Below are positions 30,983 through 37,724 of a stretch of DNA of 64,000 bases, piece after piece. Position 1 is the first letter of the stretch; every line of letters begins with the position of its first letter. The notes beneath the pieces are model-generated. The model had not been told where the DNA came from. It did no database searches and worked only from the letters and a program-made list of their open reading frames with translations. Source of the stretch: Pseudomonas arsenicoxydans (GTDB taxonomy: Bacteria; Pseudomonadota; Gammaproteobacteria; Pseudomonadales; Pseudomonadaceae); contig NZ_RCZE01000006.1 in the NCBI RefSeq assembly GCF_006438915.1, positions 248,001-312,000 on the forward strand, read 5' to 3'. A program made the position numbers and the translations under genes.

Positions 30983-31272
30983 CCGAGTCAGTAGAAGCAA
31001 AAACCATCGGATTAACCCCCTGCATCTACTGCTCAGACAATGCACTGTTCCACGTCAGCGCTGGAGTACCCGTCAACGAAGCATTGGCAATGGCTTCTGA
31101 TTTGCTGTTCCTTTCCAAGGCACTCGCGGAAGACGCAGCTTACGCTAGAGACAGCGACCGCCATGCTTGGGCCGCACACTATTTGACGGCAATGGGCAAG
31201 GCGGTGATTGATGATGTTGTGAAGGCGGTTACGCCAAGACCTGCTAGGACATGTAAGAAAGCCGCAGAATAG
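30979..31272 (+). CDS. DUF3077-family small protein
   Basis: A 97-residue soluble protein. The stretch LFHVSAGVPVNEALAMASDL with LLFLSKALAEDAA is the hallmark of the Pseudomonas-restricted DUF3077 family, whose function is unknown. A GGAGGTGG ribosome site lies inside the preceding 31-codon ORF. A Cys pair (CIYC) near residue 15 is present. A weak AGCCC/GGGCT hairpin about 20 bases after the stop may end transcription. Confidence 0.8.
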   Translation: MTESVEAKTIGLTPCIYCSDNALFHVSAGVPVNEALAMASDLLFLSKALAEDAAYARDSDRHAWAAHYLTAMGKAVIDDVVKAVTPRPARTCKKAAE

Positions 31273-31389
31273 CGGCTAGCCATTCTGATAAGAGCCCCAA
31301 TTTTTGGGCTTCCATTGGTGCGTCCAGCATGGGCACATTCTTGCGGGTGATAGTCCCGCCGTAAGCTGACGCGCCTAAGACTTAAAAAA

Positions 31390-31413
31390 GGGGGAAGTGC
31401 CACGGCTTCCCCC
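31390..31413 (-). terminator. Intrinsic terminator of queC copy 1
   Basis: On the minus strand: GGGGGAAG, loop GCCGTGGC-like, CTTCCCCC, then TTTTTT. The same hairpin in slightly changed form follows queC copy 2 (35735-35756), so it was part of the duplicated unit. Confidence 0.8.
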
Positions 31414-31422
31414 GGGTTTTTG

Positions 31423-32121
31423 TTATTTGGCTTTTTGTTTGTCTTCCAAGCTTTTCATAATCGCAGCCTTGTTCTCCAAAAACTCATGCAGCCCTTTTGC
31501 TCGAAGATTACACGCGTCGCAATTCGCGCATCCAGTGCCAATTATTCCGTCGTAGCAAGTCAGTTGTTGGTGCTGAATCAATTCAAGCTTTCCATGCTGC
31601 TCGGCAAGAGCCCATGTTTCTGCCTTGTTCAACCACATGAGTGGCGTTTCAATCCGCACCCTATAGTCCATACACAGTTCAATGGCTTTATGCAGAGCCC
31701 TGACAAATTCGTCCCGACAATCCGGGTAGCCAGAGAAATCCGTCTCGCAAACACCTGTGATGACAGCCTCGGCCCGAACTTGATAGGCATAAATAGAGGC
31801 CAATGTTAAAAACAGAATATTTCTACCGGGTACAAAGGTGCTTGGCAAGCTTTCCCCTGGACTATTCACACTGGGTACTGGAGTGTGATCGCGGGTCAAA
31901 CTACTGATTGCCAGTTCATTCACCAACGAAGTGTCCAGAACCTTGTGTACCGTTACCCCAAGTTCTTTCGACAGCTGCTTCGCCACCTCTATCTCCGCGC
32001 GATGGCGCTGGCCATAGTCGAACGTGATGCAGTGGATTTCATCGTAAAGCGGCAACGCATGGATCAAGCAAGTGGTGGAGTCCTGCCCACCGCTGAAAAC
32101 GATAACCGCTTTTTTGGTAAT
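31423..32121 (-). CDS. queC: 7-cyano-7-deazaguanine synthase QueC, copy 1, with ATT at the start position
   Basis: QueC makes preQ0 from CDG, ATP and ammonia, on the way to queuosine in tRNA or to 7-deazaguanines in DNA. The frame encodes the PP-loop SGGQDSTT near residue 10, the body, and the zinc site [14 protein letters not shown]. Collinear with copy 2, residue 1 is ATT (32119-32121) where copy 2 has GTG. AAGGA lies 10 bases upstream in both copies. No ATG, GTG or TTG lies between the upstream stop (32125-32127) and a TTG at 32067, and starting there would lose the PP-loop. The protein is otherwise intact and differs from copy 2 at about 23 of 213 positions. It is either started from rare AUU or is newly silent. 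Confidence 0.7.
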   Translation of the reverse strand: MTKKAVIVFSGGQDSTTCLIHALPLYDEIHCITFDYGQRHRAEIEVAKQLSKELGVTVHKVLDTSLVNELAISSLTRDHTPVPSVNSPGESLPSTFVPGRNILFLTLASIYAYQVRAEAVITGVCETDFSGYPDCRDEFVRALHKAIELCMDYRVRIETPLMWLNKAETWALAEQHGKLELIQHQQLTCYDGIIGTGCANCDACNLRAKGLHEFLENKAAIMKSLEDKQKAK

Positions 32122-32232
32122 GTTTTACTCATCCTTGGAGTCTCCCGAGAGGTAGCCGGGTCATTGACCTTATTGGGAAGTCAAGGTCTCGCTGTGGGAC
32201 GCTTCCGAAAATACATGCACCGCTTTCTGATG
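32122..32232 (-). promoter_or_regulatory. queC copy 1 leader with conserved block
   Basis: Contains AAGGA (ribosome site), a small CCCG/CGGG hairpin (32144-32160), CATTGACC, and a 20-base block GCTGTGGGACGCTTCCGAAA (32191-32210, plus strand) identical in copy 2 at the same distance from the start (70 versus 69 bases). The bases between the hairpin and the block have diverged. It does not match the preQ1-I riboswitch consensus as I know it. Confidence 0.45.
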
Positions 32233-32649
32233 TTTTATTTCTTTGCCGGGAGGAGGCATAGAAAAAACCCTTGGCTAATTGGTTTGTTGGTCAAGATCAT
32301 TCAATTTTTCTAACAACCGTCGCTCAAGAACGTCTAGCATTCGCTGTGTGTGTTAACTCTCATCCAGGGTCTTTGACCTTTTTGAATCTCGATTTAGAGG
32401 ATCAATGCTTCCTCACTGACTTACACACGGACTGCATATAAAGGGCAACCACCGTCCACCCACCAAGCTTGTGCGATGTCTTGGTTGTTTTCTCGGGTTG
32501 ATAGACGGCACCTTGTTTCGATTTTCGGCCTGTTGAACCTTCGCCAATTTCCCACGCAACACCCCGAAAGTACTTCGATACATCCCTTCGCCTTTTTTCT
32601 GATCGGCCGATAACCGTTGCGGACTCATCACAAACAATGGAGATACAGG
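32233..32649. other. Intergenic region between queC copy 1 and the lipoprotein gene
   Basis: About 415 bp between divergently oriented genes. I see no supported ORF. A TATAAA at about 32437 preceded by a poor -35 is the only promoter-like sequence for the plus-strand lipoprotein gene. The ribosome site GGAG of that gene lies at the right-hand end. Confidence 0.5.
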
Positions 32650-33093
32650 ATGTTCAAGCAGCTAGCCCTCACCGCTTTGCTGGCCGTGGCCGCACTCACC
32701 GGTGGTTGTGCTTCGGTAAAAATGGCGGATGACACGCAGGACGCTCAAGCGAAGTCCTTCCAGGTCGCCCCGGACAAAGCCAACATCTACGTTTATCGCA
32801 ACGAGAGCATGGGCGCCGGAGTGAAAATGCCGGTAACGCTAAACGGTAAACCGGTCGGCCAGACTGTCGCCAAGTCTTACCTGATGTTGGCTGTCCCGGC
32901 CGGTCAGCAGACCTTGGTATCTTCGGCGGAAAACGATTCCGAACTGAAACTCACCGCAGAAGCCGGCAAGAACTACTTTGTCTGGCAGGAAGTGAAAGTG
33001 GGCTTCATCAAGGCACGCAACAGCCCGCAAGTGGTTGATGACCAGACCGGTCGTGCTGGCGTTGCTGAAAGCAAGTTGATTCAGGCCCAGTAA
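32650..33093 (+). CDS. DUF2846-type lipoprotein
   Basis: A 147-residue putative lipoprotein. It has a signal peptide with lipobox LTGGC (Cys near residue 19), then a beta-rich domain (ANIYVYRNESMGAGVKMPVTLNGKPVGQT, SYLMLAVPAGQQTLVS, LTAEAGKNYFVWQEVK) of the kind grouped as DUF2846. The function is unknown. The start at 32650 has GGAG upstream and gives a normal signal peptide; the frame is open 11 codons further up. It is GC-rich like the core genome, unlike its AT-rich neighbours at 34-35.7 kb. A terminator follows. Confidence 0.8.
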   Translation: MFKQLALTALLAVAALTGGCASVKMADDTQDAQAKSFQVAPDKANIYVYRNESMGAGVKMPVTLNGKPVGQTVAKSYLMLAVPAGQQTLVSSAENDSELKLTAEAGKNYFVWQEVKVGFIKARNSPQVVDDQTGRAGVAESKLIQAQ

Positions 33094-33100
33094 GCGTTTG

Positions 33101-33131
33101 AACGGCCTCTGCGCCAAGCGCGGGGGCCGTT
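33101..33131 (+). terminator. Intrinsic terminator of the lipoprotein gene
   Basis: AACGGCC, 17-base GC-rich loop, GGCCGTT followed by TTC, starting 8 bases after the stop codon. Confidence 0.75.
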
Positions 33132-33174
33132 TTCATAGTTGTTGGAAGCGCTGCTGTCCACACCGCTGACGCCG

Positions 33175-33465
33175 TTACGATGCAGCAGGCGCTTGCCTTG
33201 ATTGGCTTTGCTGCGCCGAAACCTGCTCCTGCAATCGTCGCCCGACGACATCCAGCAAATCACAACCATCACGCAATGACGTCACCAACACCCGCGCCAG
33301 CTCACTGTAAACGCCCTCGCCAAACGCAAAACTTTCAAGCAGCTGAGTCGCCGTGCGGATGCGGTAAGCCGCCGTATCGTGCAATACGTCCAGCGGTGCT
33401 TCGGTGTCGATAACCAGCGAAGCGATGGTGCAATCGATGCCGGTGATAGGCATGTATCTATCCAT
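33175..33465 (-). CDS. Small hypothetical protein paired with the DUF6124 gene
   Basis: A 96-residue soluble protein with no recognised family. Its start is supported by GGAGG nine bases before the ATG at 33465. The sequence is acidic and helical in the middle (LDVLHDTAAYRIRTATQLLESFAFG, LARVLVTSLRDGCDLLDVV), ending in a Gln/Ser-rich tail. It lies 37 bases after the DUF6124 stop on the same strand, so the two form an operon. The length and helical pattern resemble the short proteins that accompany DUF3077/DUF6124 genes in Pseudomonas, but no function can be given. Confidence 0.65.
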   Translation of the reverse strand: MDRYMPITGIDCTIASLVIDTEAPLDVLHDTAAYRIRTATQLLESFAFGEGVYSELARVLVTSLRDGCDLLDVVGRRLQEQVSAQQSQSRQAPAAS

Positions 33466-33502
33466 GACAAAAAACCTCCATTACGTAAGAGCGCGCGATT
33501 AC

Positions 33503-33886
33503 TTATTGGTGACTGTTGGATGGCGCCATAGACAACCCACTGGGAGGGTCAAGAATGTCCAGCGCCCGGTTGACCATCAGCTCGGCCAGCACGATCAGTT
33601 GCTGAATGGCCAATGCCTCGTTGCGACGCGAGCCTTCGAGCTCGCAGGCGAGGTCAGTGGTCATCACATTCAGCGAGGCGAGGGTTTCAGTGGCGTGACA
33701 GAGCAAGGACTCTGTATCGACGTTCGGGTTGATGCTGAACATATGGCTGACAGGGTCTGGGCGGTTTGGATTGCGCAGGCGCGCGCTGACAGTGCGCTCG
33801 GTGGTTTCGAAGAGTTTGGATCGGTCGTTGGTGTCAGCGTCTTTCTGGTCTCGCGATTGCGGACGATCGGGATTGATTCTTTTCAT
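33503..33886 (-). CDS. DUF6124-family protein
   Basis: A 127-residue protein. The N-terminal ~45 residues are charged and probably disordered. The C-terminal region FSINPNVDTESLLCHATETLASLNVMTTDLACELEG with ALAIQQLIVLAELMVNRALD is typical of the Pseudomonas DUF6124 family, a predicted helical bundle of unknown function. AGGGAGT lies upstream of the ATG at 33886. First gene of a two-gene minus-strand operon with 33175-33465. Confidence 0.75.
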   Translation of the reverse strand: MKRINPDRPQSRDQKDADTNDRSKLFETTERTVSARLRNPNRPDPVSHMFSINPNVDTESLLCHATETLASLNVMTTDLACELEGSRRNEALAIQQLIVLAELMVNRALDILDPPSGLSMAPSNSHQ

Positions 33887-34270
33887 TGTGGTACTCCCTT
33901 AGTTTTTTTAGAGAAAAGCGGCATCCCTTCCGGCTCTTCATGATTGATCGGCAGCGATATATGGCTGACGATGCCGATAGGTTTATAACTAAAAACATCA
34001 TCCATATTGTTCAAATAAGTGAACATTTGTGTAATTAAATGATTCATTAGAAACATCTGTAAGTAAGTTCGTTTCGCTTTGTGGGATTCGTCGACTACAA
34101 GGCATACAGAAGTAAACGTGGAATTAAACACGGCTTTATGAATGTATAATCGCCTGGAGTTTTGCTGTCTGTGTACCAGGCGGTCGAGTCGCCCTTGGTC
34201 ATCTCAAGAGCAAAAATGCAACACTCGGCTGGAGTGCATTAATTTATTATAAGTGGTTGGCAGTCATTCA
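33887..34270. promoter_or_regulatory. Divergent control region with two inverted repeats
   Basis: 384 bp between the DUF6124 gene (minus) and the XRE regulator (plus), strongly AT-rich. It holds TATAAT at 34145-34150 and, directly after it, inverted repeat CGCCTGG (34151-34157)/CCAGGCG (34176-34182). A second imperfect palindrome AATGCA-aca-CTC/GAGTGCATT lies at 34215-34240, 30 bases before the regulator's ATG. These are plausible autoregulatory operators. A minus-strand frame of 82 codons here has no ribosome site. Confidence 0.5.
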
Positions 34271-34867
34271 ATGTATAAAAAAGAAAAGACGGAAAAGCTG
34301 AAGAGTAATATTAAATATCTTATAAAAAGTAGAGGTGAAACTCAAATTTCGTTGTGTAGCTCAAGTGGTTTGACTCGAACGACTATCTACAACATTTTGG
34401 AAGGACGGGTTGTCAATGTACAACAATCCACCATCCGTAAGATTTCCGATTTTTTTGGTGTGTCTTACAAGGAAATAGAAACTGTAGATTTTGAAGAGAG
34501 GGAGGTCATAGAGAGTAGCGTTTCCTTGCTGGGTAATATGAACCCGGCTGCAGTTCCTATAATTAAAGAAAATTCGCTTGTGCAGAGTTTAGATAAAAGA
34601 ATCGGTGAGCTGGTTGCTACTCATCCTCTGACCTATTTTTTCGGTACAGCCTGCAATTTAATAGGTGTGCTTCTGGAAAACGAAATCAAGGGTGTAAATG
34701 AGTCGGGAGACTTGTTGATAGTGAAGAAAGGTTTGTCGAATAGCAATAAAGAAAAGCTTGTATATGACAAGACTACAAAGGGTCTATTTATAACTACCGA
34801 ATCTTGCTGTTGCTCTGACGAGGTTCTTGTTATCGGGGAGATAGTAGAGGAGAGGTTCAATGGATAA
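34271..34867 (+). CDS. XRE-type HTH regulator with S24/LexA-like C-terminal domain
   Basis: A 198-residue protein. The XRE HTH spans residues ~5-65 (TQISLCSSSGLTRTTIYNILEGRVVNVQQSTIRKISDFFGV). The C-terminal half has NLIGVLLENEIKG, GDLLIVKKG and EVLVIGEIVEERF, the strand pattern of phage-repressor S24 domains. I cannot identify the Ser-Lys catalytic pair, so self-cleavage is doubtful. The gene is AT-rich, foreign to the surrounding composition. ATG 34271 is taken; GTG 34253 is an alternative, and neither has a strong ribosome site. It ends in an 8-base overlap with the VUT transporter gene, indicating co-translation. It probably represses its own operon and perhaps the flanking queC genes. 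Confidence 0.8.
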   Translation: MYKKEKTEKLKSNIKYLIKSRGETQISLCSSSGLTRTTIYNILEGRVVNVQQSTIRKISDFFGVSYKEIETVDFEEREVIESSVSLLGNMNPAAVPIIKENSLVQSLDKRIGELVATHPLTYFFGTACNLIGVLLENEIKGVNESGDLLIVKKGLSNSNKEKLVYDKTTKGLFITTESCCCSDEVLVIGEIVEERFNG

Positions 34868-35723
34868 TCCTTCGGAAAATAGCAAGTATAAGTTATTAGG
34901 GTTTGAAAATAATAAAGGCCTTGCCGTTATCATGATTGTTTCGACAGGGAAGGTCGTAAAAATAAAGTTAGATGATTTGTTGAAAAGTGATGTGGTGGAT
35001 AATTTAAACAGAGCAGAAATAAAGTCTGTGTACAGGAAGTTTTATTCTGGTGGTGCGGCATTGACAGCATACGAAATAAATGACCGGCAAGAAAAGTCAT
35101 GGATGATTTATGTAGCTCTTAATTTGTTGCTTTTTGCGCTATATATCTTCACAAATGTTGCCGCAACGAAGCTGATATACATAGAGTGGCTTGATATTGT
35201 TGTCACTCCAGGGGTTTTTATTTACCCGTTAACGTTTTTAATAGTTGATATGTTGAATGAATTTTATGGGCTTAGGCTCGCGAGGAAAGCAATATTATTT
35301 GCTTTTTCGAGTAATGCTCTGATTACTGTTTTGTTAAGTACTACCAGCTTTCTTCCGGGTTTGTCAGGCTGGAAGCTTGATGAGCCATATAGCGAGGTCA
35401 TGACTCATGTGTCGTCTGTGTTGGTGGCGTCTTCCATTTCCTTCATTTTTTCTGAACATGTAAATTCTTACTTGTTGAATAAAATAAAGCAGCTTACAAG
35501 CTCTAGGTTTTTATTCTTGCGTGTTTTTTTAAGCACGTTTTTTGCGGTGATAGTAGACAGTTTCATTTTTTGTTTTATAGCTTTTTATGGAACGATGACT
35601 AATGTCGAAATACTTAATATCATTTATGTCCAGATTATTATAAAAATGTGTTTCGCTGTCTTTAATATTTTGCCTGCTTATGGAGCAAGATCCCTATTTA
35701 AACGGTATGTGGTTAGCGCCTGA
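34860..35723 (+). CDS. VUT/YhhQ-family (DUF165) queuosine-precursor transporter with extra N-terminal domain
   Basis: YhhQ proteins import preQ0/preQ1 for queuosine salvage. Residues ~80-287 carry the family core: six or so membrane segments with NVAATKLIYIEWLDIVVTPGVF, YPLTFLIVDMLNEFYGLRLARKA, and PAYGARSLFKRY at the end. Residues 1-80 are a soluble, charged extension (KLLGFENNKGLAVIMIVSTG, VYRKFYSGGAALTAYEIND) absent from standard ~220-residue YhhQ. The gene overlaps the XRE regulator and is convergent with queC copy 2, 43 bases away. It is very AT-rich. The substrate assignment rests on the family and on the two queC neighbours. Confidence 0.8.
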   Translation: MDNPSENSKYKLLGFENNKGLAVIMIVSTGKVVKIKLDDLLKSDVVDNLNRAEIKSVYRKFYSGGAALTAYEINDRQEKSWMIYVALNLLLFALYIFTNVAATKLIYIEWLDIVVTPGVFIYPLTFLIVDMLNEFYGLRLARKAILFAFSSNALITVLLSTTSFLPGLSGWKLDEPYSEVMTHVSSVLVASSISFIFSEHVNSYLLNKIKQLTSSRFLFLRVFLSTFFAVIVDSFIFCFIAFYGTMTNVEILNIIYVQIIIKMCFAVFNILPAYGARSLFKRYVVSA

Positions 35724-35734
35724 GACGTGGAAAA

Positions 35735-35756
35735 GGGGAAGTGGCACGGCTTCCCC
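35735..35756 (-). terminator. Hairpin terminator shared by queC copy 2 and the VUT gene
   Basis: GGGGAAG, 8-base loop, CTTCCCC, with TTTTCC after it on the minus strand. It is the counterpart of the terminator at 31390-31413. It lies between convergent genes and can act in both directions. Confidence 0.7.
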
Positions 35757-35766
35757 TGGATTTTCA

Positions 35767-36465
35767 CTATTTGAATTTTTGTTTGTTTTCCAGGCTCTTC
35801 ATAACCGCCGACTTATTCTCCAGAAACTCGTTCAGCCCTTTCGCTCGAAGATTGCACGCATCGCAATTCGCGCATCCGGTCCCCATTATTCCGTTGTAGC
35901 AAGTCAGTGTCTGGTGCTGAACCAATTCCAACTTTCCATTCTGCTCGGCAAGCGCCCATGTTTCTGCCTTGTTCAACCACATGAGCGGCGTTTCAATCCG
36001 TAGTTTGTAGTCCATGCCCAACTCAATGGCTGTATGCAGAGCCCTGACAAACTCGTCACGGCAATCCGGGTAGCCAGAGAAATCCGTCTCGCAAACACCT
36101 GTGATGACCGCCTCGGCCCGAACTTGATAGGCATAAATAGAGGCCAAAGTTAAAAACAGAATATTTCTACCAGGTACGAAAGTACTTGGCAGGCTATCTC
36201 CAGAACTGTCCACGCCAGGTACTGGAATGTTGTCACGCGTCAAACTGCTGATTGCCAGTTCATTCAACAACGTAGTGTCCAGCACCTTGTGTACGGTCAC
36301 ACCAAGCTCTTTCGACAGTTGCTGCGCCACCTCGATTTCCGCGCGGTGGCGCTGGCCATAGTCGAACGTAATGCAATGGATTTCATCGTAAAGCGGCAAC
36401 GCATGGATCAAGCACGTGGTGGAGTCCTGTCCACCGCTGAATACGATCACGGCCTTTTTGGTCAC
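35767..36465 (-). CDS. queC: 7-cyano-7-deazaguanine synthase QueC, copy 2
   Basis: A 232-residue QueC starting with GTG at 36465, AAGGA ten bases upstream. The PP-loop ATP motif SGGQDSTT is near residue 10, [13 protein letters not shown] and [17 protein letters not shown] form the substrate site, and the zinc site [14 protein letters not shown] with LTCY is complete. As remembered, it resembles E. coli QueC ([14 protein letters not shown]) far more than the Pseudomonas core QueC near tol-pal (LLSGGLDSAT), so it is an additional, horizontally acquired version. It is expected to produce preQ0. queD, queE and queF are not in this window. Confidence 0.93.
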   Translation of the reverse strand: MTKKAVIVFSGGQDSTTCLIHALPLYDEIHCITFDYGQRHRAEIEVAQQLSKELGVTVHKVLDTTLLNELAISSLTRDNIPVPGVDSSGDSLPSTFVPGRNILFLTLASIYAYQVRAEAVITGVCETDFSGYPDCRDEFVRALHTAIELGMDYKLRIETPLMWLNKAETWALAEQNGKLELVQHQTLTCYNGIMGTGCANCDACNLRAKGLNEFLENKSAVMKSLENKQKFK

Positions 36466-36570
36466 GGTTCATTCTTCCTTGTGATACCCGACGTATCGCG
36501 GGGCATTGACCCTAGCGCGTAGCCTCCATTCTGGCTGTGGGACGCTTCCGAAATTGAGTGCTCCGCTTTC
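36466..36570 (-). promoter_or_regulatory. queC copy 2 leader with conserved block
   Basis: Holds AAGGA, a CCCG/CGGG hairpin (36487-36502), CATTGACC, and the same 20-base block as copy 1 (36534-36553, plus strand). The rest of the gap up to 36694 shows nothing recognisable. Confidence 0.45.
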
Positions 36571-36694
36571 CGTTTGTGTCTGTTCGTTGGCGACGACCAG
36601 CGCCGAAATATCAGCGAAGTATTCCACCACCCATCCTCTGTGGCAGATAACGCATCTAAATCAATGACAGGCTTGAAATATTCGGGTGGCCACC

Positions 36695-37657
36695 TTATTT
36701 CCTGTCACGCCATCGACTTCTTGCGTGGAGATAAGCGGCCAAATCGCTGTAGCCCAATTGACCTGCAATTTCCGTTAACGACTCTCCCTGCATTTCAAGA
36801 TGCAGTTCCAGTTCTGCGCGAATCTGATCGAGTAATTGCCTGAAGGTCGTACCCTGCTCTTCCAGACGCCTGCGTAATGTTCTGGGCGTCTGGTGCAGCG
36901 CCTTTGCAAGATGGTCCAGATTTGGAGCTTCACCTCTCGCCAGCGACCGTCGCGCTCCTTCAGCAACCTTGGCTGACCAACCGCTGAAATTACGGTGTGT
37001 GGCAATCCTTCTATCCAACTCCTGCGTCAATAACTCCAACATCCCGTGATGACGGGTCTGCATCGGCAGGCTCAAGCTTCGAGCATCGAAATAGAGGCAG
37101 TTAGCCGTGCAGTCAAACTCGATACGATTGCCAAACCACTGGGCGTACTGTTTGTAATACGTGGGTCGCGAATGAATGAATTTTGCCAGCACTGGCTGCA
37201 CATCCTGTCCCGTTCCCCGGCGTAACTGCGCGATGGACATCGCGCCGTAGTGTTCGACGACATATCGCGCCAACTCTCCTGGCGCATCGACGCACAGTTC
37301 GACTCCGACACCGTTTTCGTCGTTCACCAATTTCACGTTATCAGTGTCCGAGGCAAGCGGTGCGTACTTGGCCCAAAGGTGCATGGACGACAAAACGTCG
37401 GGACTGTACAGGCAAAGATAAGCCAATACGTGCCAATCCTGAGGGGTGAACAGCGCGAACAGTTTTAACCCGATAGCAGGATCAATGCGCGCCGCCTCAC
37501 GCCATAGCTGATTCAGTTCGATCAGGCTGTAATCCGTGGTTTTTCGGGAGACCTGGCTATTAAGGAAGCGCTCCAGCACCTGGCCCAGCCTGCCGCGATG
37601 AAAGCGCTGGGGCGGGTGATTGGCCGGTTCTAGCTCAATTCTGTCCATTTCGCGCAT
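36695..37657 (-). CDS. AraC-family regulator with arabinose-binding-type sensor (OruR-like)
   Basis: About 320 residues. The N-terminal ~200 residues are the PF12625-type sensor found in OruR and ArgR-like AraC proteins (RIDPAIGLKLFALFTPQDWHVLAYLCLYSPDV). The C-terminal HTH pair reads LDHLAKALHQTPRTLRRRLEEQG and LTEIAGQLGYSDLAAYLHARSRW. The end is slightly clipped: HARSRWRDRK replaces the usual FxRAFKRWxGxxP, so the last HTH helix may be shortened. The ATG at 37657 is chosen; a TTG lies 11 codons upstream. It is divergent from the hydroxylase-FMN reductase operon 67 bp away, its likely target. Confidence 0.87.
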   Translation of the reverse strand: MREMDRIELEPANHPPQRFHRGRLGQVLERFLNSQVSRKTTDYSLIELNQLWREAARIDPAIGLKLFALFTPQDWHVLAYLCLYSPDVLSSMHLWAKYAPLASDTDNVKLVNDENGVGVELCVDAPGELARYVVEHYGAMSIAQLRRGTGQDVQPVLAKFIHSRPTYYKQYAQWFGNRIEFDCTANCLYFDARSLSLPMQTRHHGMLELLTQELDRRIATHRNFSGWSAKVAEGARRSLARGEAPNLDHLAKALHQTPRTLRRRLEEQGTTFRQLLDQIRAELELHLEMQGESLTEIAGQLGYSDLAAYLHARSRWRDRK

Positions 37658-37724
37658 TGGGTGGGCTCGCTCCTGAGTCTCTAATGACAAGGCATTGCCC
37701 GCAAGGGCCTAAATCGAGAGTGCC

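Larger units (their letters stand above)
31389..32232 (-). repeat. Direct repeat unit 1: terminator, queC and leader
   Basis: About 840 bp, matching 35734-36570 in the same orientation about 4.34 kb away. The repeat includes the terminator hairpin, the whole queC frame and a 40-bp leader block. Outside these limits the two sides are unrelated. Recombination between the copies would delete the lipoprotein, DUF6124, XRE and VUT genes between them. Confidence 0.75.
35734..36570 (-). repeat. Direct repeat unit 2: terminator, queC and leader
   Basis: Same-orientation counterpart of 31389-32232. Coding parts differ at about one residue in nine, so the duplication is not recent, or the copies were acquired separately. 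Confidence 0.75.

Noticed and set aside
32122..32210. preQ1 riboswitch upstream of queC copy 1
   Set aside because: Expected context for one, but the short pseudoknot consensus of preQ1-I could not be found; only a hairpin and a conserved block are seen.
32413..32637. 74-codon minus-strand frame before the lipoprotein gene
   Set aside because: No ribosome site, no family resemblance, and it covers the expected promoter region of the lipoprotein gene.
33883..34131. 82-codon minus-strand frame overlapping the DUF6124 start
   Set aside because: It starts at GTG without any ribosome site, lies in the AT-rich control region and overlaps the well-supported DUF6124 start; no family resemblance.
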